A stretch of DNA of 5,062 nucleotides from an uncultured Clostridia bacterium (GTDB lineage Bacteria > Bacillota > Clostridia > Oscillospirales > Oscillospiraceae), in NCBI GenBank assembly GCA_947169005.1, contig CAMVOG010000176.1:1-5062 (forward strand), read 5' to 3'. This document shows positions 1-4,939 of this stretch, one piece after another (the first letter of the stretch is position 1; every line of letters starts with the position of its first letter). The notes under the pieces were generated by a model, which did not search any database, was not told the DNA's origin, and saw nothing but the letters and a program-made list of their open reading frames with translations. A program made the position numbers and the translations under genes.

Positions 1-24
1 CTCACGTTTTAATCCTTGTGAAAA

Positions 25-47
25 AGGAAAATCGGACAGATTTTCCT
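25..47. repeat. Palindromic 23-bp repeat unit, copy 1
   Basis: This unit has arms AGGAAAATC and GATTTTCCT around a GGACA loop. It is identical, loop included, to the unit at 253-275. Because the loop is not symmetric, the two copies are in direct orientation. Copy 1 is preceded by an A run and has no T run after it. Confidence 0.9.
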
Positions 48-252
48 CAGCTTGTCAAAAAAGTCTCACAGAGTTCGCGGCGCGCACGCCGCGAATAAAG
101 TCGATCATTTTTGGCGGCGGCATGTACGTCGCCAAAAATACCTCTCAGCCCGCAAACGTGCGAAACCGCCGCCCCATTGGGGCAGCGGTTGAGTGCGCTG
201 CAGCGGGCTGCAACCCCTCTCCGTCAAAAAACACTTGTTTTTTGACGGACTC

Positions 253-275
253 AGGAAAATCGGACAGATTTTCCT
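253..275. repeat. Palindromic 23-bp repeat unit, copy 2
   Basis: This is an exact second copy of the 25-47 unit, 228 bp downstream in the same orientation. Here the right arm runs into a T tract (275-279), so on the plus strand this copy looks like a weak intrinsic terminator. Identity over the loop argues for duplication or a dispersed repeat family rather than chance palindromes. Confidence 0.9.
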
Positions 276-317
276 TTTTCATGCTCAGTGTGTCGACACT
301 TTGTCGACACACTGAAA

Positions 318-343
318 CGAGAGGGGAGCAGCCTCCCCTCTCG
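318..343 (-). terminator. Possible terminator of the cotJ operon
   Basis: An 11-bp perfect GC-rich stem (CGAGAGGGGAG paired with CTCCCCTCTCG, 4-nt loop) lies about 40 nt past the cotJC stop on the minus strand. On that strand it is followed only by TTTC, so the U tract is weak. A second, 14-bp stem (285-315) follows immediately and may act with it. On the plus strand a run of five T lies 5 nt beyond the stem. Termination is an inference from position and stem strength. Confidence 0.45.
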
Positions 344-381
344 CAGCTTTTTCACACGTCCGCAGCCGACGCTTGGCGCGC

Positions 382-978
382 TTATCGGTCGAAAGCGGGG
401 TTCATCACATAGACGTTCTTCTCGTTCATGCGCTCCGTGGCCAGGCGCAGGGCCTCGCCGAAGCGCTGGTAGTGGACGATCTCCCGCTCCCGCAGGAAGC
501 GGATCACGTCGTTTACGTCCGGGTCGTCGGAGAGGCGCAGGATGTTGTCGTAGGTCACGCGGGCCTTCTGCTCGGCGGCCAGGTCCTCGGAGAGGTCCGC
601 GATCACGTCCCCCTTCACCTGCATGGAGGCCGCCGTCCAGGGGAAGCCCGAGGCCGCCGTGGGATAGACCCCCGCCGTGTGGTCCACGAAGTAGGCGTCA
701 AAGCCCGCGGTCTTCGCCTGCTCCTCCGTCAGATTCCGCGTGAGCTGGTAGACGATGGTCCCGATCATCTCCAGATGCCCCAGCTCCTCCGTGCCGATAT
801 CGGTCAGCACGGCCTGGAGCTCCGGCCAGGGCATGGAGTAGCGCTGGCTCAGATAGCGCAGGGAAGCGCCCAGCTCCCCGTCCGGGCCCCCGTACTGGCT
901 GATGATGAGGCTGGCCAGCTTCGGGTTGGTGCTTTTGATCTTCACCGGGTATTGCAGCTTTTTCTCATAGACGAACAT
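382..978 (-). CDS. cotJC: Spore coat protein CotJC, manganese catalase family
   Basis: This 198-residue protein belongs to the manganese catalase family, whose members use a di-manganese centre in a ferritin-like four-helix bundle to break down hydrogen peroxide. CotJC is the spore coat member. The expected metal ligands are present in order: Glu35 (in GELGA), Glu65 and His68 (EELGH), Glu136 (AAEQKAR) and His169 (REIVH). They match the Glu/Glu-His/Glu/His pattern of characterised enzymes, so activity is plausible. The length is close to the usual CotJC length and shorter than vegetative manganese catalases. The start is supported by AAGGAGGG just upstream, and the ATG overlaps the TGA of the upstream cotJAB gene by one base (TGATG), which implies translational coupling. 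In Bacillus subtilis cotJ products enter the coat from the mother cell; the same role is inferred here. Confidence 0.95.
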   Translation of the reverse strand: MFVYEKKLQYPVKIKSTNPKLASLIISQYGGPDGELGASLRYLSQRYSMPWPELQAVLTDIGTEELGHLEMIGTIVYQLTRNLTEEQAKTAGFDAYFVDHTAGVYPTAASGFPWTAASMQVKGDVIADLSEDLAAEQKARVTYDNILRLSDDPDVNDVIRFLREREIVHYQRFGEALRLATERMNEKNVYVMNPAFDR

Positions 979-1436
979 CAGCCTTTCCCTCCTTCTCCGG
1001 CGGTCCAGGGCCAGGCGCCGGTGGCCCAGGTGTAGCCGCCCGCCTCCGTCACCTGCATCTGCTTCAGGGGGCCGCAGCGGGCGGTGTAACGCTCCTCGCC
1101 CTCCTTATATAAAGCGACGTAGCGGGTGTAGAGGGCCAGGGCCTCCCGGTCCCGGGCGTGGGTATCCAGGTAAAGCCCCAGCTCCTGGATCACGAAGCCC
1201 AGGGCCATCAGCTCCTCCAGGGGCGTCATGTCCTCGGGCGTGCGGTTGACGACGTTTTTCCAGGGCAGGTCCAGGCCGGGGAAGAGGGTGCCCCGGGCCA
1301 GGGCCTGGGGCGGCTCGTAGCGGGGGTCGGCCTCCTGCTGATCGGGCACGTAGGCCAGGGCCAGGCTGCCGCAGGCGGGCAGCGGCCCGGTGCGATAGCC
1401 GCAGTCCTCCGCCGGGCGATCATTCGGTTTATTCAT
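978..1436 (-). CDS. Fused CotJA-CotJB spore coat protein
   Basis: This 152-residue protein joins two coat proteins that are normally encoded separately. Residues 18-60 carry the CotJA signature (LAYVPDQQ, then YEPPQALARGTLFPGLDLPW). Residues 71-147 carry the CotJB signature (a helical stretch with LYLDTH near 88-93, then GPLK and the tryptophan-rich WATGAWPW tail at 137-144). The reading frame has no stop between them; the linker is roughly residues 61-70. An in-frame ATG at residue 70 has GAGG only about two bases upstream, too close for an efficient ribosome site, so separate CotJB translation seems unlikely but is not excluded. The start is backed by GGAGG 6-7 nt upstream. The gene heads the cotJ operon, and its product is expected to help assemble CotJC into the inner coat. 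No enzymatic function is known for CotJA or CotJB. Confidence 0.9.
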   Translation of the reverse strand: MNKPNDRPAEDCGYRTGPLPACGSLALAYVPDQQEADPRYEPPQALARGTLFPGLDLPWKNVVNRTPEDMTPLEELMALGFVIQELGLYLDTHARDREALALYTRYVALYKEGEERYTARCGPLKQMQVTEAGGYTWATGAWPWTAGEGGKG

Positions 1437-1448
1437 AGCAGTCCTCCA

Positions 1449-1478
1449 GTCTGAGAACGTTGTATTGCGCTCTCAGAC
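1449..1478. promoter_or_regulatory. Perfect 8-bp inverted repeat over the cotJ promoter
   Basis: GTCTGAGA (1449-1456) and TCTCAGAC (1471-1478) are exact reverse complements 14 nt apart. One arm lies in the spacer of the candidate sigma-E promoter and the other around its predicted transcription start. That position would suit a dimeric regulator. It could also be chance; no known operator was recognised. Confidence 0.45.
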
Positions 1479-1488
1479 CAATCTATGC
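1459..1488 (-). promoter_or_regulatory. Candidate sigma-E promoter for the cotJ operon
   Basis: Read on the minus strand, GCATAGA (1488-1482) and AATACAAC (1466-1459) are separated by 15 nt. They resemble the mother-cell sigma-E elements (GHATATT and CATACAHT), with 5 of 7 and 6 of 8 positions matching. The start of transcription would fall near 1452, giving a leader of about 15 nt that still contains the GGAGG. The cotJ operon of Bacillus subtilis is known to be sigma-E dependent, which raises the plausibility. Confidence 0.55.
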
Positions 1489-1516
1489 ATTCCCAGAAGG
1501 ACTTGTGAAAAAACCG

Positions 1517-1545
1517 TTGACAAAAGCGTGTTTTTTAGGTATTCT
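1517..1545 (+). promoter_or_regulatory. Sigma-A promoter of the methyltransferase operon
   Basis: A perfect -35 box TTGACA (1517-1522) is followed after exactly 17 nt by TATTCT (1540-1545), a 4 of 6 match to TATAAT. Transcription would start near 1552 and leave a leader of about 113 nt. A second TTGACA at 1547-1552 has no acceptable -10 partner. Confidence 0.75.
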
Positions 1546-1561
1546 ATTGACATAGAATGTC

Positions 1562-1633
1562 TTGCCCGGGGCGGAGTATGCCCTAAAATGCAATATATAC
1601 CCAAAGCGCAGTTTTCCGCCGCTTTCCGGGCAG
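1562..1633 (+). promoter_or_regulatory. Long stem in the methyltransferase operon leader
   Basis: In the predicted leader, TGCCCGG (1563-1569) pairs with CCGGGCA (1626-1632), and directly inside it GGCGGA (1570-1575) pairs with TCCGCC (1615-1620). Only a five-base bulge (1621-1625) interrupts the right side. A T-G pair at 1562/1633 can extend the helix. The helix encloses about 39 nt and ends 12 bases before the ribosome binding site. I see no cobalamin-riboswitch B12 box and do not recognise a known riboswitch. The pairing is visible; a regulatory role is inferred. Confidence 0.45.
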
Positions 1634-1645
1634 CAATAAGAGAGC

Positions 1646-1654
1646 AGAAGGAGG
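1646..1654 (+). promoter_or_regulatory. Ribosome binding site that fixes the methyltransferase I start
   Basis: AGAAGGAGG lies 11 nt before the ATG at 1666 and is the only strong ribosome site upstream of the conserved protein. It rules against the two upstream in-frame starts: 1465, which would precede the promoter, and 1588, which sits inside the leader stem and has only a distant GGAG. Confidence 0.8.
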
Positions 1655-1665
1655 ATTATCGGCTT

Positions 1666-2766
1666 ATGGATATCCAGGAAGAGCTGAAGGTGCTTGACAC
1701 CTTGCCCGGCGTTACCTTCGTCGGCCATCCGGCCGGGGCGGGCCCGAAATACAACACGCCCCTGACACCGAAGGAGAACTTCCGCCGTTTCATCAAGGGC
1801 GAAGGCTATATGTGGACGCCCTGCAGCGCCGACTTCGTCACCGTCATGCCCCAGGAGCTGGCGGACGTGGTCTCCCGAGACTTTATCTTTGACAAGAACG
1901 TGCCCGAGAACCTCATCCATGCCGGCGGCAAGGATTTCTTCGGCATCGACTGGGAGTACGTTCCCACGGCGGGCGGCTCCATGGTCCGGCCCGGCAACCC
2001 CGTCCTGGTGGAGGACGTGACCGAGTGGAAGAAGACCGTGAAGTTCCCCAACTTTGACGAGATCGACTGGGAAGCCATCCACGAGCGCCTGAAGGACGTG
2101 GTGGAGGGGGACCGCGTGGTGGTCTCCTGGTGCTTCAACGGCCTGTTCGAGCGCCTCATCTCCTTCATGGAGTTTGAGAACGCGGCCCTGGCCCTTATCG
2201 ACGAGGACGAGCAGGACTCCGTGCACGAGCTCTTCAGCGGCCTCTGCGATATGTACGATCAGCTCTTTGACAAGCTGCATACCTATTGCAACACCGACAT
2301 CATCTATTTCCATGACGACTGGGGCTCCCAGCGCGCGCCCTTTTTCTCCCGCGCCGTGTGCGAGGAGATGCTGGTGCCCTATCTCAAGCGGGTCTGCGAA
2401 TCCGCCCACAAGCGCGGCATGTACATCGACTTCCACTCCTGCGGCAAGATCGAGGCCCTGGTGCCCTGCATGATCGAGGCGGGCTGCGACATCTGGTCCG
2501 GCCAGCCCATGAACGACCGCATCATGGTCCTGCAGAACTACGGCGACAAGATCAAGCTGAACCTGGCGCCCCCCATGCGCTTCGCCATGCCCAAGAATGA
2601 GGAGGAGGCCAAGGAGCTGGCCCGCAAGAGCCAGGAGGATATCGACGAGTTCATGGGCACCTACGGGCCCTATATGAAGAGCATCGTCGTCTCCGCCATG
2701 CAGGCGGGCAACCCCAAGCTCTACGAGACGGTGTACACCGCCACCCGCGAGGCTTTCGCAAGCTGA
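1666..2766 (+). CDS. UroD-superfamily corrinoid methyltransferase I (O-demethylase type)
   Basis: This 366-residue protein has the TIM-barrel fold of the uroporphyrinogen decarboxylase/MtaA/CmuA superfamily. In a corrinoid system it takes a methyl group from a substrate and places it on Co(I) of the shuttle protein. Visible signatures are TPKENFRRF (34-42), an acidic HDDWG patch (216-220) and HSCG (257-260), the His-x-Cys of the zinc site in MtaA-like enzymes. Family relatives annotated for veratrol or vanillate demethylation share this layout, including the MND that follows the HxCG segment. The third zinc-ligand Cys found near the C terminus of MtaA is absent: after Cys259 only Cys268 and Cys274 remain. 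Haem synthesis is an unlikely role because the next two genes encode a methyltransferase II and a corrinoid protein. A methoxylated aromatic is the most likely donor by family; the specific substrate is unknown. Confidence 0.85.
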   Translation: MDIQEELKVLDTLPGVTFVGHPAGAGPKYNTPLTPKENFRRFIKGEGYMWTPCSADFVTVMPQELADVVSRDFIFDKNVPENLIHAGGKDFFGIDWEYVPTAGGSMVRPGNPVLVEDVTEWKKTVKFPNFDEIDWEAIHERLKDVVEGDRVVVSWCFNGLFERLISFMEFENAALALIDEDEQDSVHELFSGLCDMYDQLFDKLHTYCNTDIIYFHDDWGSQRAPFFSRAVCEEMLVPYLKRVCESAHKRGMYIDFHSCGKIEALVPCMIEAGCDIWSGQPMNDRIMVLQNYGDKIKLNLAPPMRFAMPKNEEEAKELARKSQEDIDEFMGTYGPYMKSIVVSAMQAGNPKLYETVYTATREAFAS

Positions 2767-2831
2767 GCGTTCAAACGGCTGACATTATTCCACGTGAATA
2801 AAAATATTCTTGAAAAGAAAGGGATTTTACA

Positions 2832-3662
2832 ATGATTATTATCGGCGAGAAGATCAACGGCTCCATCCCCTCCGTGGCCAAGGCCATCGAGGCCCATGAC
2901 GAAGCGTTCCTGCGCGACCTGGCTGTCCGCCAGGAGGAGGCCATCGGCGAGGCTGACGGCTTTATCGACGTCTGCGCCTCCGTCCCCCCCGAGGTTGAGT
3001 TTGACACCATGCGCTGGATGCTGGATCTGGTGCAGGATGCCGTGGACACGCCCATCAGCGTGGACAGCCCCAACGCCGAGTGCCTGGCGCAGCTGCTGCC
3101 CTACGTGAAGAAGCCCGGCCTGGTGAACTCCGTTTCCGGCGAGGGCAACAAGATCGATCTAATCTTCCCCCTGCTGGCTAAGCCCGAGTATCAGAAGTGG
3201 GAAGTTATGGCCCTGCTGAGCGACGACACCGGCATCCCGAAGTCTGCTGCCGACCGTCTGCGCGTGTTCGACAAGATCATGGCCAAGGCTGAGGAGTATG
3301 GCATCGCCCCCAACCGTATCCACATCGATCCCCTGGTCGAGATGCTCTGCACCTCCGAGGACGGCATCGCCATGGTGGAGGAGGTCATGACCACCATCCG
3401 CGCCAAGTATCCCACCATCCACATCTCCGGCGCCGTCTCCAACATCTCCTTCAACCTGCCTGCCCGTAAGCTCGTGAACATGGCTTTCGTCTGCCTCGCC
3501 ATCAAGGCCGGCATGGACTCCGCCGTTTTCGATCCTCTGGACAAGCAGCTCCTGGGCGTCATCTACGCCACCGAGGCCTGCCTGGGTATGGACGACTTCT
3601 GCATGGAGTACATTACTGCTTACAGAGACGAGCGCATCGCCGCGGTCACGAAGAAGAAATAA
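2832..3662 (+). CDS. Methyltetrahydrofolate:corrinoid methyltransferase II (pterin-binding)
   Basis: This 276-residue protein belongs to the dihydropteroate-synthase-like pterin-binding family that includes AcsE and the methyltransferase II (MtvA-type) of O-demethylase systems. It should move the methyl group from methylcobalamin on the shuttle protein to tetrahydrofolate, feeding one-carbon metabolism. Landmarks in order are GEKIN (5-9), SVDSPN (76-81), VNSVSGE (98-104), HIDPL (164-168) and GAVSNISFNLP (200-210). They correspond to the pterin-binding barrel loops, including the conserved Asp of VDS and the Asn of VSN. Length and composition fit the family, with no extra domain. The gene follows methyltransferase I by 65 nt with no terminator between, and AAGGG about 8 nt upstream supports the start. 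A folate-biosynthesis DHPS is less likely given the neighbours. Confidence 0.9.
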   Translation: MIIIGEKINGSIPSVAKAIEAHDEAFLRDLAVRQEEAIGEADGFIDVCASVPPEVEFDTMRWMLDLVQDAVDTPISVDSPNAECLAQLLPYVKKPGLVNSVSGEGNKIDLIFPLLAKPEYQKWEVMALLSDDTGIPKSAADRLRVFDKIMAKAEEYGIAPNRIHIDPLVEMLCTSEDGIAMVEEVMTTIRAKYPTIHISGAVSNISFNLPARKLVNMAFVCLAIKAGMDSAVFDPLDKQLLGVIYATEACLGMDDFCMEYITAYRDERIAAVTKKK

Positions 3663-3713
3663 TCGCGTTCCCTTTGGTTTCCAATTATCAATATATTTTC
3701 AGGAGGAATTGTT

Positions 3714-4361
3714 ATGTCTAAGGTAGAGGAAATCGCTGCCGCCGTTGAAAACGGCAAGGTCAAGAAGGTTGCTGGTCTCGTCGAGGAGGCTCTCGCTGAG
3801 GGTATCTCCGCTACCGAGATCCTCAACGTCGGTATGATCGGCGCCATGGGCGTCGTCGGCGAGAAGTTCAAGAACAATGAGATCTTTGTTCCTGAGATGC
3901 TGATCGCCGCTCGCGCCATGAAGAAGGGCGTGGAGGTCCTTACCCCCGCTCTGAAGGAAGCCGGCTCCGAGCCTGTCGGCAAGCTCATTCTCGGCACGGT
4001 CGCTGGCGACCTGCACGACATCGGCAAGAACCTGGTTGGTATGATGATTGAAGGTGCTGGCTTCAACGTCATCGATCTGGGCGTCGATGTTCCCGCCGAC
4101 AAGTTCATCGAGTGCATGAAGGAGAACCCCGATTGCAAGATCGTCGCTCTCTCCGCTCTGCTCACCACCACCATGCCCGCCATCAAGAACACCATCGACG
4201 CTATCGTCGCTGCTGGCCTCAGAGACACCGTTAAGATCATGATCGGCGGCGCCCCTGTTACCCAGGCTTTTGCTGACGAGGTCGGTGCTGACGGCTATTC
4301 CGAGGACGCTGCTTCCGCCGCCGAGCTGGCGAAAAAGCTGCTGGCCGAGGTCAACGGCTAA
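3714..4361 (+). CDS. Corrinoid shuttle protein of the methyltransferase system
   Basis: This 215-residue cobalamin-binding protein is of the MtvC/MttC/MtaC type. Residues 1-88 form the helical cap domain (IGAMGVVGEKFKNNEIFVPEM near 42-62). Residues 90-215 form the Rossmann-like B12 domain with the base-off/His-on signature DLHDIGK (99-105, cobalt ligand His101), the SALLTTT segment (147-153) and GGAPV (178-182). It carries the methyl group between methyltransferase I and II. An AGGAGG 8 nt before the ATG gives the best ribosome site of the operon, and codon use shifts to GCT and GGT relative to the first gene. Both suggest higher expression, as expected for a stoichiometric carrier. It lies 51 nt after methyltransferase II and is the last gene before a terminator. 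Confidence 0.95.
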   Translation: MSKVEEIAAAVENGKVKKVAGLVEEALAEGISATEILNVGMIGAMGVVGEKFKNNEIFVPEMLIAARAMKKGVEVLTPALKEAGSEPVGKLILGTVAGDLHDIGKNLVGMMIEGAGFNVIDLGVDVPADKFIECMKENPDCKIVALSALLTTTMPAIKNTIDAIVAAGLRDTVKIMIGGAPVTQAFADEVGADGYSEDAASAAELAKKLLAEVNG

Positions 4362-4394
4362 TTCGATTTTCAAACCCAATAGGGAACCAAGTTT

Positions 4395-4440
4395 TTCGCC
4401 CTCTGCCGCAAGGCAGAGGGCGGATTTTTCGTATTTTCCT
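4395..4440 (+). terminator. Intrinsic terminator of the methyltransferase operon
   Basis: An 11-bp perfect stem (CGCCCTCTGCC, 4397-4407, with GGCAGAGGGCG, 4412-4422) closes a GCAA tetraloop and is followed by a T-rich tract, ATTTTTCGTATTTT. It begins 36 nt after the corrinoid gene stop and separates this operon from the metal-related unit. Confidence 0.95.
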
Positions 4441-4450
4441 ATAAAAAGGC

Positions 4451-4479
4451 TTGACAAAACAGATGAACCGTGCTAAACT
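4451..4479 (+). promoter_or_regulatory. Strong sigma-A promoter of the HMA gene
   Basis: TTGACA (4451-4456) and TAAACT (4474-4479) are 17 nt apart, and a TG at 4471-4472 gives an extended -10. The predicted start, near 4486, falls inside the operator that follows. Confidence 0.85.
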
Positions 4480-4480
4480 C

Positions 4481-4510
4481 CTAATAGTTGAATGATTGTT
4501 CAACTATTAG
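4481..4510. promoter_or_regulatory. ArsR/SmtB-type operator, perfect 12-6-12 inverted repeat
   Basis: CTAATAGTTGAA (4481-4492) and TTCAACTATTAG (4499-4510) are exact reverse complements around a 6-bp centre. The inner TGAA-N6-TTCA is the hallmark of operators bound by ArsR/SmtB metal-sensing repressors. The site begins one base after the -10 box and covers the predicted transcription start, so a bound repressor would block transcription and metal would release it. The repeat is certain; the regulator family is inferred. Confidence 0.8.
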
Positions 4511-4684
4511 AGAAAGGCGGCGCTCTGCTGCCGGGCCGATTTCCTCCGCCGTGGGTGATACGCCCCCCACGCCGCAGGGGAGGGGCCGGGCGGCCCCTCC
4601 GCCGCCTCAGCCGAAAGAGCGAATCAGACCCATTTTATGCCTGTGCGGAAAGTGACCGGCTTGACCGGAGAAAGGAGCAAAACC
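4511..4684 (+). other. GC-rich structured leader of the HMA gene
   Basis: The transcript has a leader of about 200 nt, long for a 71-codon gene. Stems seen are 4516-4521/4527-4532 (6 bp with one G-T pair), 4551-4555/4566-4570 (GTGGG with CCCAC) and 4579-4587/4592-4600 (9 bp perfect, GGAGGGGCC with GGCCCCTCC). None has a T tract, so they are not simple terminators. I see no credible small gene in it. It may be an RNA control element or the residue of a lost gene. Confidence 0.5.
4671..4677 (+). promoter_or_regulatory. Ribosome binding site that fixes the HMA start
   Basis: AAAGGAG ends 7 nt before the ATG at 4685. The in-frame ATG at 4637 has no ribosome site and would add 16 residues unlike any HMA domain, so 4685 is preferred. 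Confidence 0.85.
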
Positions 4685-4900
4685 ATGAAGAAGAAGTTTA
4701 AATGCGAGGTCGACTGCGCCAACTGCGCCAATAAGCTGGAGGAGGAGCTGAAAAAGCTCGACGGCGTGGAGGACATCAGCGTGAATTTTATGACCCAGAA
4801 GCTGACCCTCATCGCCCCCGATGAGCGTTTTGACGAGGTGCTCAAGGCCGTGGTGGACAAGGCCAAGAAGATCGAGCCCGACGCCGTGATCGAAATCTGA
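4685..4900 (+). CDS. Stand-alone heavy-metal-associated (HMA) domain protein
   Basis: This 71-residue protein is a single ferredoxin-like HMA domain (beta-alpha-beta-beta-alpha-beta) with the metal site CANC (Cys11, Cys14) in the first loop. The residue before the first Cys is Asp10. DCxxC is typical of zinc/cadmium/lead-selective domains such as the N terminus of ZntA/CadA ATPases, whereas copper chaperones usually have MTCxxC. The following GVEDISVNFMTQKL also resembles the CadA N-terminal domain. Cys7 is a further possible thiol. It is cytosolic by sequence, with no signal peptide or membrane segment. It may be a metal chaperone, a metal buffer, or a partner of an ATPase encoded elsewhere. 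The gene has its own promoter, a metalloregulator-type operator and a following stem-loop, so it appears monocistronic. It is complete, not a visibly truncated ATPase, because it ends in a normal final beta strand and TGA. Confidence 0.85.
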   Translation: MKKKFKCEVDCANCANKLEEELKKLDGVEDISVNFMTQKLTLIAPDERFDEVLKAVVDKAKKIEPDAVIEI

Positions 4901-4939
4901 GATACAATGTGCTCGCCCGAAGAGCATAGAGAGGATAAA

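Larger units (their letters stand above)
17..356. repeat. Non-coding array of at least nine stem-loops
   Basis: No credible gene lies in the first 381 bases; what fills them is secondary structure. Perfect or near-perfect stems are: 25-33/39-47 (9 bp); 74-82/87-95 (9 bp, loop CGCA); 107-119/127-139 (13 bp with one G-T pair); 164-175/179-190 (11 bp with one mismatch); 199-204/207-212 (6 bp, next to the palindrome CGCTGCAGCG at 196-205); 220-232/237-249 (13 bp, loop ACTT); 253-261/267-275 (9 bp); 285-298/302-315 (14 bp, loop CTT); and 318-328/333-343 (11 bp, loop CAGC). The array is bounded by inverted 10-mers, TGTGAAAAAG at 17-26 and CTTTTTCACA at 347-356. This could be a miniature mobile or REP-like element, a structured RNA, or a cluster of terminators. 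The stems are seen directly; the identity is unknown. Confidence 0.75.

Noticed and set aside
17..356. CRISPR array
   Set aside because: There are only two copies of one repeat, with unequal surroundings and no regular spacers.
122..412. Open frame of 96 codons across the hairpin array
   Set aside because: It has no ribosome site, its residues simply read through the stems and repeats, and its 3' end runs into cotJC on the other strand.
373..1035. Long plus-strand frame of 220 codons opposite cotJC
   Set aside because: It is the antisense of a clearly conserved manganese catalase gene, a common artefact in GC-rich DNA, and its product looks like no family.
1465..1665. N-terminal extension of methyltransferase I
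   Set aside because: The extension would start upstream of the promoter (1465) or in the leader helix (1588). The strong ribosome site and family-like sequence both point to 1666.
1552..1665. Cobalamin or tetrahydrofolate riboswitch in the leader
   Set aside because: The leader is too short for a cobalamin aptamer and has no B12 box; the conserved tetrahydrofolate core is not visible. Only an unassigned stem can be claimed.
1483..2436. Minus-strand frame of 317 codons opposite methyltransferase I
   Set aside because: It is antisense to a conserved gene, has no ribosome site and would cover the divergent promoters.
2767..2831. Internal promoter between methyltransferase I and II
   Set aside because: CTGACA at 2779 has no convincing -10 at 16-18 nt, and no terminator precedes it. 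Co-transcription is simpler.
4492..4701. Small frame of 69 codons starting inside the operator
   Set aside because: Its ATG lies within the inverted repeat with no ribosome site, and it overlaps the HMA start in another frame with arginine- and proline-rich low-complexity sequence.
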